Origin: Anaerolinea sp.
Lineage (GTDB): Bacteria > Chloroflexota > Anaerolineae > Anaerolineales > Anaerolineaceae
Direction: 5' to 3'
DNA length: 35,845 nucleotides
NCBI GenBank assembly: GCA_029975965.1
Contig: JARKOV010000153.1
Location: forward strand, 1-35,845
The notes below the pieces were generated by a model that ran no database searches, had not been told where the DNA came from, and was given only the letters and a program-made list of their open reading frames with translations. The translations under genes were made by a program, and so were the position numbers. The number at the start of each line of letters is the position of its first letter. Position 1 is the stretch's first letter. Of the stretch, positions 7,690 to 15,514 are shown piece after piece.

Positions 7690-8376
7690 ATGCCCTCTAT
7701 CAAAGGTCTGGTGACTGAGATCCGCTTGGAAGCAGGCGGCCTGGCTGCGGTCATCGACTGCCCGGTAAGTCTGCACCCGCGTCCGGGGCAATACCTGGCG
7801 GCCGTCGGGCCGGACCCTGCCGAGGTCTTGCCGAGTATCCTCTTCCCCACCAGCCTGCCGGGTTTCCCTCTGCGTTTTGGCCCGCCGATCCCACCGGGGT
7901 GGTTTGCCGGTCTGTCGCTGAGCCTGCGCGGTCCGTTGGGCAATGGATTTGACCTGCCTCAAACCGCAAATCGTGCTGTGCTGGCGGCGCACAACGCCAG
8001 CGCTGGATTGCTCCTGCCGCTTGCCGGGCTGGCCCTGGACAGAGGAGCGGCGGTGGCTCTGTGCGCAGACAACCCGCCGGATGGATTGCCGGTAGACGTC
8101 GAGGTGCTTCCCCTTTCGCAATTACCGGACGCCCTGACCTGGGCGGACTACCTCGGGGCGGTCTTCCCCCGCCACCAACTGCCCGACTTTCGGCGGCTGG
8201 CTGGATTGGCTCCCCATGGGCGCTTCAGTATTCCGGCAGAGGTCCTTGTCCTGGGGTCAATGCCGTGTGCGGCAATGGGAGCCTGCCAGGTCTGCGCGGT
8301 GAGCACCACGCGCGGGTGGAAGCTGGCCTGCGAGGATGGGCCGGTGTTCTCGTTGAATCACCTGGAGCCGGCATGA
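7690..8376 (+). CDS. PyrK-like iron-sulfur/flavin electron-transfer protein
   Basis: A 228-residue protein resembling the electron-transfer subunit of class 1B dihydroorotate dehydrogenase (PyrK). The family hallmark LSLRGPLGNGF is present, as is PGQYLAAV in the flavin-binding half. The C-terminal cluster motif CAAMGACQVC with a later Cys in ACEDGPVF supplies four cysteines for a [2Fe-2S] cluster. The usual flavin motif RPxS is replaced by FPTS, and the nucleotide-binding glycine-rich motif is eroded (AAHNASAGLLLPL). The stop overlaps the start of the PyrD-like gene (ATGA), so the pair is translationally coupled. Function outside pyrimidine synthesis is likely but unproven. Confidence 0.65.
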   Translation: MPSIKGLVTEIRLEAGGLAAVIDCPVSLHPRPGQYLAAVGPDPAEVLPSILFPTSLPGFPLRFGPPIPPGWFAGLSLSLRGPLGNGFDLPQTANRAVLAAHNASAGLLLPLAGLALDRGAAVALCADNPPDGLPVDVEVLPLSQLPDALTWADYLGAVFPRHQLPDFRRLAGLAPHGRFSIPAEVLVLGSMPCAAMGACQVCAVSTTRGWKLACEDGPVFSLNHLEPA

Positions 8377-9161
8377 ACGACCTGGAATCTCCGGCTAATT
8401 CCGGCTTCGACGCGGTTTACCACCCTGACCTGCTGCTGGACTCGCCCTACCTGGACGCTGCCGGCTCGCTGGGTTTCGTTCCCCCGGCGACATGGCTGCT
8501 CGAAGAAAGGTTGGGGGCTTTCATCACCCATCCGGTCAGCGCCCGCCCGCGCAAGCCTTCAGCCCAACGCGCCGCGCTGACGTTTCCCGGCGGATGCCTG
8601 ATCCACAGTGGGCTGCCCAACCCCGGCCTGCGAACGGCGATCCAGCGCCATTCCGCGCGCTGGTCGCGCTCGGCTGTGCCCGTGTGGGTGCACATCATCC
8701 CCTCCGATCCAGGTGAAGCCGGGGAAATGGTCGCCCGGCTCGAAGAGGTGGAAGGGGTCAGCGCGATCGAATTGGGGCTGCCGCCGGATTCGCCTGCCGA
8801 CCGGGCGCTATCCATCATCCATTCGGCGCTCGGTGAATTGCCCCTGGTGGTCGCCGTGCCGCTCCACCGCTGGTCAGAGCCCTGGGTGAGCCGCCTGCCC
8901 GAGTTGTCGATCAGCGCATTGACCTTGAGCGCTCCTCGGGGGGTGATGCCGGATGATAAAGGGCAACTGCGTAGCGGTCGCCTGATGGGGCCGGCCCTGT
9001 TCCCCCAGGCGCTGGCGGCGCTGGTTGCGCTGCGCTCGATGGAAATTCCCATCATCCTCGGCGCAGGCATTTACCGGCGAGCCGATGCCCTCAAAGCGCT
9101 GGAATCGGGTGCGCGCGCGGTGCAGATCGACGCCGCCCTGTGGAGAGGCGGCCTGGCCTGA
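8373..9161 (+). CDS. Dihydroorotate dehydrogenase-like TIM-barrel protein, catalytic residues lost
   Basis: 262 residues with the outline of PyrD: LLDSPYLDAAGSLGF for the N-terminal strand, GCLIHSGLPNPGL for the substrate loop, MGPALFPQAL for the family's SGPAxxPxAL, and IPIILGAGIYRRADALKALESGARAVQID for the phosphate-binding end. The active-site segment NxSCPN is replaced by LGLPPDSP, so the catalytic Cys/Ser is missing, and the flavin-contacting Lys of the TKTVT segment reads ITHPVS. It is shorter than true PyrD (about 300). ATG at 8373 overlaps the upstream stop. It is probably a repurposed homologue, not the pyrimidine enzyme. Confidence 0.65.
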   Translation: MNDLESPANSGFDAVYHPDLLLDSPYLDAAGSLGFVPPATWLLEERLGAFITHPVSARPRKPSAQRAALTFPGGCLIHSGLPNPGLRTAIQRHSARWSRSAVPVWVHIIPSDPGEAGEMVARLEEVEGVSAIELGLPPDSPADRALSIIHSALGELPLVVAVPLHRWSEPWVSRLPELSISALTLSAPRGVMPDDKGQLRSGRLMGPALFPQALAALVALRSMEIPIILGAGIYRRADALKALESGARAVQIDAALWRGGLA

Positions 9162-9182
9162 GACGATCTGGGTACCCCTTTT

Positions 9183-9620
9183 TTATAAATCCAGCCAGAT
9201 CGTCACCGGTCCGTCGTTGAGGATTTCGACCAGCATTTCCGCTCCGAACTCCCCTTGCTGAGTCGGTACCCCGAAGTCTGAGAGAAAGGCGGCAAAGCGC
9301 TCTACCAGCGGTCGGGCTTGCTCTGGCAGGGCGGCATCGGTGAAAGACGGGCGGCGACCTTTCCGGGCATCGGCATACAGGGTGAATTGAGAGACAACCA
9401 GCGCCTCACCCTTCACATCGCGCACCGACAGGTTCATTTTTCCCTGTTCATCCTCAAAAATTCGCAGCGCCGCGACCTTTTCAGCCATCGCCCGAGCCGT
9501 GACTTCGCTATCCGCATGACCCACCCCCAACAGGATCACCAACCCATGCTCGATCTGGGCGATCACGCTTCCACCCACACGGACGCTGCCTCGCTTCACC
9601 CGCTGTAGAACGGCTCTCAT
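9183..9620 (-). CDS. dtd: D-aminoacyl-tRNA deacylase
   Basis: A 145-residue DTD enzyme that removes D-amino acids (and glycine from tRNA-Ala) mis-attached to tRNA. It begins [17 protein letters not shown] and carries both signature segments: [17 protein letters not shown], and the cross-subunit motif [10 protein letters not shown] at the C-terminus. Length is normal. ATG at 9620 is preceded by GGAGGG with 4 nt spacing; the TTG one codon earlier is less well spaced. It converges on the PyrD-like gene, with 21 nt between the two stops. Confidence 0.95.
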   Translation of the reverse strand: MRAVLQRVKRGSVRVGGSVIAQIEHGLVILLGVGHADSEVTARAMAEKVAALRIFEDEQGKMNLSVRDVKGEALVVSQFTLYADARKGRRPSFTDAALPEQARPLVERFAAFLSDFGVPTQQGEFGAEMLVEILNDGPVTIWLDL

Positions 9621-9692
9621 CAATCCCTCCGATCGGTGTCATGGGGCACGGTTATTTTTGTCCTGAAAAACCGGATGAATTCCACTATTAAG

Positions 9693-9720
9693 TGGACAAT
9701 TGCTGTCTTTTGAGTATAAT
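9693..9720 (+). promoter_or_regulatory. Promoter upstream of the caspase-like gene
   Basis: TGGACA (9693-9698), a 16-nt spacer and a perfect TATAAT (9715-9720). Transcription would start near 9727, giving a leader of about 317 nt before the gene at 10044. Confidence 0.65.
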
Positions 9721-9726
9721 TCAGGC

Positions 9727-10043
9727 CGTCCAACAATTGCCAACCCGTATCTTTTGGGTCATCAAAGCGACGAGTGAAATAGATTTGCAAAGGCAACTCC
9801 GGTTATTTCTGGCTTTAAAAAACCCGCACATCAAAGGAATACCCAGGAATGGAATTCTCCATTCCCGAAAATCCAGCTAAATTATTCTGAAGATTCCGCG
9901 CAACCTCCGCAAGACAACTGAACACGCGGCCCGCTACCGCCCTGCAGCTTCATCACCCATCGCCGGTAACTCCCTTCATGCCAGTATCGGCTGCCTGTAA
10001 TTTACCCGCGTTTTCCTTGGAGAGGTCCAGCCCGGATGAGGTG
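9727..10043 (+). other. Long non-coding leader before the caspase-like gene
   Basis: About 317 nt between the promoter at 9693-9720 and the next gene. I see no convincing gene in it. It contains a perfect 8-bp hairpin, GGAATGGA-ATTC-TCCATTCC (9846-9865), without a T tract. Either it is a structured 5' leader, or a second promoter lies closer to the gene. Confidence 0.4.
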
Positions 10044-11270
10044 ATGATGAAGTTTCGTTCCCGGTTTATTGTACTTGTTTTCATCCTCTTATTCGTATTC
10101 GCGATCGGATTTCGTTCCGTTCAAGCCCAACAACCCGAACCGAAGGCTCCTGAAACGCCCCTGGCCTCGCTTCCGGCACTGCCCGAGCTTCAGGAGACCG
10201 TCTCACAGGCGGAGTTCCAGGAGCTAGCCGCATTGCCGCCGCTCAAGGCGGTGCTGATCGTGGGTCCGCTGGGCGCATCCACCCAGGCCGAGATCAACAA
10301 CATGGAGCTGGCTGCCAACGCCCTGCAAAGCAGAGGCGTGCAGGTGCTGCGTTTTTACACTCCCAACGACCGCTGGTCCGACATCGTTTCAGCCGCCAAC
10401 GGAGCGCACTTCCTGCTCTACCGCGGGCACGGTTTGTACTGGAACGGTGATACGGTCACCCCCCAGGTCGGCGGCTTTGAGCTGACCGAGAAAATGTATT
10501 CCAACGATGAGATCAAGCGTGACTTGAAGCTGGCCCCCAATGCGATCGTCATGTTCTTCGCCTGTTTTGCCACCGGTTCCTCCACCACCGATCAGGCCAG
10601 GATCCCGCCGGATGAGGCTCGCCGGCGGATCAGCCAGTACGCCCAACCTTTTTTTGACCTCGGCGCCGCGGGTTTTTACGCCAACTGGTATGGTGACGCC
10701 TTCCAGGTGTTCATCAACAATCTTTTCAACGGCATGACCCTGGAAAACGCCTTTAAAAAATATCCAGACTTCGAGGCCGCTAAATCGACGTTGACCACCA
10801 ACCAGGCTTACACCAACCTGCCGCTCTGGTTGAGTTGGGAGACCTGGACCGACTACGGCATTCCCCCGGAGATTTACAACAACACCTTCACCGGTCAGGC
10901 CAACAAAACGCTGAACGACCTTTTCAAGCCAACCATCACCCTCTCCACCAAGTCGATCGCGTACATCACCAGGCCCTCCGCTGCGCCACGCACCTATCAA
11001 GTGACCGTGCAATCCAACGCCGGAGCGACTTTCTCCTGGGTGGCTTCTCCCGCTGGTGGGTCTTCCCCGTCCTGGGTCACTTACACGCCGACAAGCGGAT
11101 CCAACGGCACTGTGCTCAACATCACCCTCACCCCACCGGCATCCACAGGGCGATTCGAGACGAGCCTGGTGGTGAAAAGCGCCGACGGCAGCATACAGGA
11201 GAGCATCGCCATCACGTTGATCACGATGACCAATCCGAAAACCGTCTTCATGCCCAACGTCACCCGCTGA
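10044..11270 (+). CDS. Secreted protein with caspase/gingipain-like His-Cys domain and Ig/BACON-like domain
   Basis: A 408-residue exported protein of unknown function. The signal peptide MMKFRSRFIVLVF...SVQA is probably cleaved before QQPEP (residue 29). The central part has the pattern of clan CD cysteine-peptidase folds: LLYRGHGLYW with a candidate catalytic His at about 129, and IVMFFACFATGSS with a candidate Cys at about 174, each after a hydrophobic strand. Residues about 300-395 look like a beta-sandwich (Ig/BACON-like) with SNAGATFSW and GTVLNITLTP. It ends TVFMPNVTR, like the propeller protein. Start choice is uncertain: ATG at 10044 or 10047, with GAGGTG close by and GGAGAGG further upstream. 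Peptidase activity is inference. Confidence 0.6.
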   Translation: MMKFRSRFIVLVFILLFVFAIGFRSVQAQQPEPKAPETPLASLPALPELQETVSQAEFQELAALPPLKAVLIVGPLGASTQAEINNMELAANALQSRGVQVLRFYTPNDRWSDIVSAANGAHFLLYRGHGLYWNGDTVTPQVGGFELTEKMYSNDEIKRDLKLAPNAIVMFFACFATGSSTTDQARIPPDEARRRISQYAQPFFDLGAAGFYANWYGDAFQVFINNLFNGMTLENAFKKYPDFEAAKSTLTTNQAYTNLPLWLSWETWTDYGIPPEIYNNTFTGQANKTLNDLFKPTITLSTKSIAYITRPSAAPRTYQVTVQSNAGATFSWVASPAGGSSPSWVTYTPTSGSNGTVLNITLTPPASTGRFETSLVVKSADGSIQESIAITLITMTNPKTVFMPNVTR

Positions 11271-11332
11271 AATTCACGGCCCCGAACGATTACCATTCGC
11301 ATCGACGGTCTGATCGAACGATCCGCGCCGCC

Positions 11333-11361
11333 TTGAGCCTGCCGTTCGCGGAAGGTATAAT
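11333..11361 (+). promoter_or_regulatory. Promoter for the 11388 gene
   Basis: TTGAGC (11333-11338), a 17-nt spacer and a perfect TATAAT (11356-11361), followed by a short leader containing AGGAG (11378-11382) before the ATG. Confidence 0.8.
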
Positions 11362-11387
11362 GATTGCATTCGCCATCAGGAGCACGA

Positions 11388-13097
11388 ATGCAACGGACCG
11401 TTCCCAGCGCTGATTCAGAAGAAATTCGCCTGTACCGGGCGACCCTGTATTCCCTGTTGCGCTCCAGCGCGGAGGTGAAAATCCGCACGCTGGAAGAAGT
11501 CCACGCCGGGATGAACTCACTGCTCCACCCTGACGCCAGGAAACCCGCCCCGGACGTGGACGCTTTTATTTACAGCCTGTTGCGCCTGCCCGATTGTCTC
11601 CCGCAGGTGCAGTCGGTGATCCTTGGTCAGACGGAGAACGTCTTCCAGCGTCACGGCTATGCGAATATCGAAAGCTGGCAGCCTGTCTTCGCCCGCGCCC
11701 GCCGCCGGCGTTGTTTCTTCGATGGCAGCCACACCCTGGCCTGCTACATCGCCTCGCGCTCCGACATCGAGGACATCATCCCGGCGCTCACCGCCTATCA
11801 AATCGAGTGGAATAAGCTGCACCTGTTGCTGGCCTCTCAGGAAGATGTTTTGTCTGCCCTGGAGACCACAGGCCAAACCGCTTACGAACGCCTGGCAGAA
11901 GCGCTGTTGATGCCCCCCGAAGACCTGGCCCGTTTGAAGGTGATCTGGGGAGAGCGATTCGGCGCCAACCTGAGGATGATCCGGCAAAAGAAACTTCACC
12001 TGGGTGTGCATCTTCTGGCTGGTTCGTTGACCGCCTACCAGCGCGCCACCCATGCCTGGTGGTCCAACCTGGCATCGCGCGCCGCGCAGATCGAAGAACG
12101 ACCGGTGTATTTTGTTTCCTCCAATACGCACAGCCTGGCCAACCTGCTCACTGGGTTCGCCCTGCGCCATGAAAAAGAGCTCTCGGCTTACGTGGCGAGT
12201 GGGTCGAACCCCGAGTTGCTCGCCGAATGGGAAGATATTCGCGCCAGCCAGGTGCCGTCGAGCCGCGAAAATTTTTTGTACTACGTGTTAAAAAAATATC
12301 AACAGAGCGAACAGGGATCACACCTGGTCGACGCGCAGGTCAGAGACGAGTTGGCGTGCGGATTGGCTCGCATCCCCAGCCAGCATTTCTTCGAGCTGGA
12401 AGCCCAGGTGATCGACCTGTCCAGGCTCAACCCGCAACACCTCGACCCGCGACTGTGCCATGACCTCGATACCCGGGCATTGAGGCACAGCGACGCCTTG
12501 ATCCTCAATATCGATTACCCCCTCGGTCTGTCCGCCTACAATATCTTATCCAAGGTCGGCGAGCAGACCTGCAACATCCTCGGCGTGTACGTGATGGGAA
12601 AATCGGCCACGTTGAACGCCGTGCGCGGGGACGTGCTGATCCCCAACGTCGTGCAAGATGAGCACTCGCACAACACCTACCTGTTCCAGAACAGCTTTTG
12701 CGCCAGCGACGTGACCCCTTACCTGACGTACGGCACCGTGCTGGACAACCAAAAAGCTATCTGCGTGCTCGGCACTTTCTTACAAAACGCTCAGATCATG
12801 GACATTTTCTTCAGCGAAGGCTATGCCGATATCGAGATGGAAGCCGGCCCATATTTATCAGCGGTGTACGAATTATCGCGACCGAAGCGCCATCCGGTTG
12901 ACGAGATCGTCCATCTCTACGACCTGCCGTTTGATTTAGGGATCTTGCATTATGCGTCCGACACGCCCTTGAGCAAGGGCAAGAACCTGGGCGCGGGCAC
13001 GCTCTCGTATTATGGAATGGACTCGACCTACGCCACCGCCGTAGCAATAGTGCGGCGCATTTTCACGCGCGAGATCGCTCGACTGGCTAACCATTGA
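11388..13097 (+). CDS. Uncharacterised protein with nucleoside-phosphorylase-like C-terminus (DUF6909-like)
   Basis: A 569-residue cytoplasmic protein with no signal or membrane segments. ATG at 11388 has AGGAG 5 nt upstream. I think it belongs to the family catalogued as DUF6909, from memory only. The N-terminal half is helical and conserved in feel (FARARRRRCFFDGSHTLACYIA, TAYQIEWNKLHLLL). The C-terminal half recalls purine nucleoside phosphorylases: VMGKSATLNAVRGDVLIPNV, then DIEMEAGPYLSAVYEL, like the MEA segment that binds the ribose in that superfamily. A function in nucleoside or nucleotide metabolism is inference. A methyltransferase gene starts 7 nt after its stop, so the two are co-transcribed. 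Confidence 0.6.
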   Translation: MQRTVPSADSEEIRLYRATLYSLLRSSAEVKIRTLEEVHAGMNSLLHPDARKPAPDVDAFIYSLLRLPDCLPQVQSVILGQTENVFQRHGYANIESWQPVFARARRRRCFFDGSHTLACYIASRSDIEDIIPALTAYQIEWNKLHLLLASQEDVLSALETTGQTAYERLAEALLMPPEDLARLKVIWGERFGANLRMIRQKKLHLGVHLLAGSLTAYQRATHAWWSNLASRAAQIEERPVYFVSSNTHSLANLLTGFALRHEKELSAYVASGSNPELLAEWEDIRASQVPSSRENFLYYVLKKYQQSEQGSHLVDAQVRDELACGLARIPSQHFFELEAQVIDLSRLNPQHLDPRLCHDLDTRALRHSDALILNIDYPLGLSAYNILSKVGEQTCNILGVYVMGKSATLNAVRGDVLIPNVVQDEHSHNTYLFQNSFCASDVTPYLTYGTVLDNQKAICVLGTFLQNAQIMDIFFSEGYADIEMEAGPYLSAVYELSRPKRHPVDEIVHLYDLPFDLGILHYASDTPLSKGKNLGAGTLSYYGMDSTYATAVAIVRRIFTREIARLANH

Positions 13098-13104
13098 GCG
13101 CCCG

Positions 13105-13914
13105 ATGAAAATCACCGATTCGCAGTTTCTCCGTTCCGACCAGTACCGCGACTCGCGCAACCTGACCGCACGCGCTTCGTTGCACCAGCGTTTCAGCACC
13201 AACCCCCGCGGCTGGTTCCACTGGATGCTCGATCAAATAGACCTCTCCCCAGGCATGCGCATCCTCGAGGTGGGCGCCGGACCGGGTATCCTCTGGCAGG
13301 CCGGGCGCGATCGTCTCCCCGACGGCTGCAGGCTGGTTATCTCCGATCTTTCAGCCGGCATGCTTTTCGAAGCCCGCCAAGCCATACTGGAGGGACCTGG
13401 CCATTTTGACTACATCGTGGTCGATGCTCAAGCCATCCCCTTCCCATCCGGCGTTTTCGACCTGGTCCTGGCCAACTACATGCTCTACCACGTGCCCGAC
13501 CGGCCGCGTGCTTTGCGTGAAATCCGCCGCGTCCTCCGCCCCGATGGCAGGTTATATGCCGCCACCAACGGTCAAAACCACCTGCGCCAGCTCAGGCTGC
13601 TGGGCAATATGACGTCGGACACCCTTCCGGAACGGGCGGCGGCCTGGCCGGCTTCCGGCTTTGACCTGCAGAATGGCGCAGACCAGTTGCGCGCCGTGTT
13701 CTCACAGGTTGAGCTGCGTTGCATCGATGACGCATTGGCGATCACCGAGGCGGAGCCGGTGTTGGCTTACCTGAAATCGATGTGGGAGGACTTACCCGCC
13801 TTGCAGCAACCGGATGGTGAGCAGCGAATACGGGCGTACATCGAGAAGGAAATCAGCCTGAACGGGGCATTTAATGTCACCAAGGAGTCTGGGATTTTCA
13901 TCTCGCACGGATGA
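13105..13914 (+). CDS. SAM-dependent class I methyltransferase
   Basis: A 269-residue protein of the Methyltransf_11 type. Motif I is ILEVGAGPGILWQAG at about residues 53-67; the acidic residue ending strand 2 is in LVISDLSAGML; the later motifs are FDYIVVDAQAIPFPSGVFDLVLANYMLYHV and LREIRRVLRPDGRLYAATNG. The substrate is not evident. There is no strong Shine-Dalgarno (TTGAGCGCCCG precedes the ATG), consistent with coupling to the gene ending 7 nt earlier. A bidirectional terminator follows. Confidence 0.85.
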   Translation: MKITDSQFLRSDQYRDSRNLTARASLHQRFSTNPRGWFHWMLDQIDLSPGMRILEVGAGPGILWQAGRDRLPDGCRLVISDLSAGMLFEARQAILEGPGHFDYIVVDAQAIPFPSGVFDLVLANYMLYHVPDRPRALREIRRVLRPDGRLYAATNGQNHLRQLRLLGNMTSDTLPERAAAWPASGFDLQNGADQLRAVFSQVELRCIDDALAITEAEPVLAYLKSMWEDLPALQQPDGEQRIRAYIEKEISLNGAFNVTKESGIFISHG

Positions 13915-13936
13915 GTGTTCCAATGCAGAAAAAAAG

Positions 13937-13963
13937 AGGGTGCGCGTTTCTGCTGCGCACCCT
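13937..13963. terminator. Bidirectional Rho-independent terminator
   Basis: AGGGTGCGC (13937-13945) pairs with GCGCACCCT (13955-13963) around a 9-nt loop. An A-tract lies on the left and eight Ts on the right (to 13970), so it serves both the rightward methyltransferase gene and the leftward RRM gene. Confidence 0.92.
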
Positions 13964-13972
13964 TTTTTTTGA

Positions 13973-14320
13973 TTACCAGTCGCGTCGCTGGCCACCGCCG
14001 CCGCGGCGGTCGCCACCCGGGCCGCCCTGGCCGCGGCGCTGTCCACCGCCACCCGGACCGCCGGGACCGCGGCGATCTTCGCGCGGTCGAGCTTCGTTGA
14101 CTTTCAAGGGACGACCCTTGAAATCTTTGCCATTCAGACCGTTGATCGCTGCATCGGCTTCTTCTTTATTCGGCATCTCGACGAAACCGAAACCGCGTGA
14201 TTGACCGGTGAACTGGTCCTTAATCACCGCGGCCGAGGATACATCGCCAAATGCGGCGAACGCCGATCGCAATTCCTCTTCCGTTGTGTTGAATGGCAGG
14301 TTTCCTACATAGATGTTCAT
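13973..14320 (-). CDS. RRM-domain RNA-binding protein with Gly/Arg-rich tail
   Basis: 115 residues. A single RNA-recognition motif spans about residues 1-80, with RNP-2 (IYVGNLPF) and RNP-1 (RGFGFVEM) both intact. A Gly/Arg/Gln-rich tail (RRGPGGPGGGGQ, GGDRRGGGGQRRDW) follows. The architecture matches bacterial cold-regulated Rbp-type proteins best known from cyanobacteria; RNA chaperoning is the likely role. AAGAGGAG upstream of the ATG is a good ribosome-binding site. The leader upstream is long and structured (see 14321-14600), as in cold-shock genes. Confidence 0.92.
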   Translation of the reverse strand: MNIYVGNLPFNTTEEELRSAFAAFGDVSSAAVIKDQFTGQSRGFGFVEMPNKEEADAAINGLNGKDFKGRPLKVNEARPREDRRGPGGPGGGGQRRGQGGPGGDRRGGGGQRRDW

Positions 14321-14600
14321 GCTGACTCCTCTTGAAACAAAAAAGATAGGCGATTACCCCATCGAACAGAAAGGTCATTTTTCCGGCAAACAGATTGAGG
14401 GGGGTCGCCTACCCGGGGGTCAAATGAACAAAGCCGACCGTACTACGCGATGTACCGCACCACTGCCTTAAAGCATCGATCGCCATCAGGCCATCAAACT
14501 GCAATCACCCAGAACGCCATCTGTTAACGTGGGAACAACGAATATATTGTACATCACAATTTCTAAAAGTAAACTGGTTTATCCGATCAATTATTTAACG
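14321..14600 (-). promoter_or_regulatory. Long structured 5' leader and probable promoter of the RRM gene
   Basis: On the minus strand, TTTACT, 16 nt and TACAAT lie near 14575-14548, which would give a leader of roughly 220 nt. Just before the ribosome-binding site the leader can fold: TAGGCGA (14347-14353) with TCGCCTA (14405-14411), and CCCC (14357-14360) with GGGG (14401-14404), with a 3-nt bulge. The remainder, up to the next promoter at 14644, shows no gene. Confidence 0.5.
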
Positions 14601-14643
14601 CAGCGATCTACCCCAGATGACAAAATTAACGCAGGCTGCATGG

Positions 14644-14672
14644 TTGCGAAAGGGGCCAATATAGGCTAAACT
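14644..14672 (+). promoter_or_regulatory. Promoter for a leaderless transcript (gene at 14679)
   Basis: TTGCGA (14644-14649), a 17-nt spacer and TAAACT (14667-14672). Six nt separate the -10 from the ATG, so transcription should start at or next to the start codon. No Shine-Dalgarno is present. Confidence 0.6.
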
Positions 14673-14678
14673 GGTGCA

Positions 14679-15407
14679 ATGCCGCCCGCCTTTTTGACCT
14701 GCATCGGTGTGAATACCTCACCCGGACGGATTTTCACCTACATCGCGTTGGACGCGGATCGCAAATTGCTCGCCGTCGGCAGCGGTACAACCGTCGACGT
14801 GCTTTCATTTGCCTTCGGGCAGGAATCTGCCATCCTGGCGCTCAGTCCCTTGCCCCGCCCGTACCGCACCGTTCTCACCCAACCGGAGAGCGGCCTGGTT
14901 GCGGTCGGGGATTTGCTGCCCACGCCACCTGCGCGGCGACCTGAGGAAGCTCTCGCCCCACCGGCCGCTTGCCCTTTCTGGTTGCGCTCGGCATATGCGC
15001 TGGCCAGCCAGCTCGAAGCCTTCGGCTTTCGCGCGTTTCCGGCTGGTGAAGACGCCCCGCTGCAATGGCTCGAAACCCAATGCGAGTCCGCTTTCCACCA
15101 ATTGCTCGGTCAGCCGCCTTTCCCACACAACACCCTGGAAGGGCGCATCCAGCGCCAGTTGGTGCTGGAAGACCTCGGGCTGGATGTGCCGGATGCCATG
15201 CAATTTTTCGAAGAAGTCACCCGGTATCGCTGGTTAAGGGGGATCATCCCTGGCGATAAAGTGCTTTCTCAGCCCGAGTTGAATGCCTGGTTAGCCGCCC
15301 AGGTCGCCTGGCTGGCAGCCAACGATGCCACCCGGTTGCGCCCGATCACCCCACAGCAAGAGCGCTGCATCTACCTGCCTCTGCCGGAAATAAACCAACC
15401 GGCTTAG
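14679..15407 (+). CDS. DUF429-like protein (predicted RNase H-fold nuclease family)
   Basis: A 242-residue protein of uncertain function. The start resembles DUF429 proteins (a GVNTSPGRIFTYIALD strand-turn-strand). The C-terminal half has NTLEGRIQRQLVLEDLGLDVPD, like the 'hxxGRxxRxxxL..G' segment of that family, followed by ELNAWLAAQVAWLAAN, the usual late helix. I could not place all the acidic catalytic residues, so nuclease activity is doubtful. It probably lacks a 5' leader. A GC palindrome (15439-15455) lies 31 nt after the stop. Confidence 0.5.
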   Translation: MPPAFLTCIGVNTSPGRIFTYIALDADRKLLAVGSGTTVDVLSFAFGQESAILALSPLPRPYRTVLTQPESGLVAVGDLLPTPPARRPEEALAPPAACPFWLRSAYALASQLEAFGFRAFPAGEDAPLQWLETQCESAFHQLLGQPPFPHNTLEGRIQRQLVLEDLGLDVPDAMQFFEEVTRYRWLRGIIPGDKVLSQPELNAWLAAQVAWLAANDATRLRPITPQQERCIYLPLPEINQPA

Positions 15408-15438
15408 CACGCTGCCACATGCAAGGAAATTGATCATG

Positions 15439-15455
15439 TGGGGGCTTCGCCCCCA
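15439..15455. repeat. Short GC-rich palindrome
   Basis: TGGGGGC-TTC-GCCCCCA, a 7-bp perfect stem with a 3-nt loop and no T tract. Similar palindromes occur in other gaps of the window (21392-21412). Confidence 0.5.
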
Positions 15456-15514
15456 TCATAACCCAACATCATCCAAATCACTGACCACGTAGAGTGTGGG
15501 CATCGATCAAAATG

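Noticed and set aside
9692..9880. Small 62-codon gene in the leader before the caspase-like gene
   Set aside because: It begins upstream of the -10 element and has no ribosome-binding site or coding signature.
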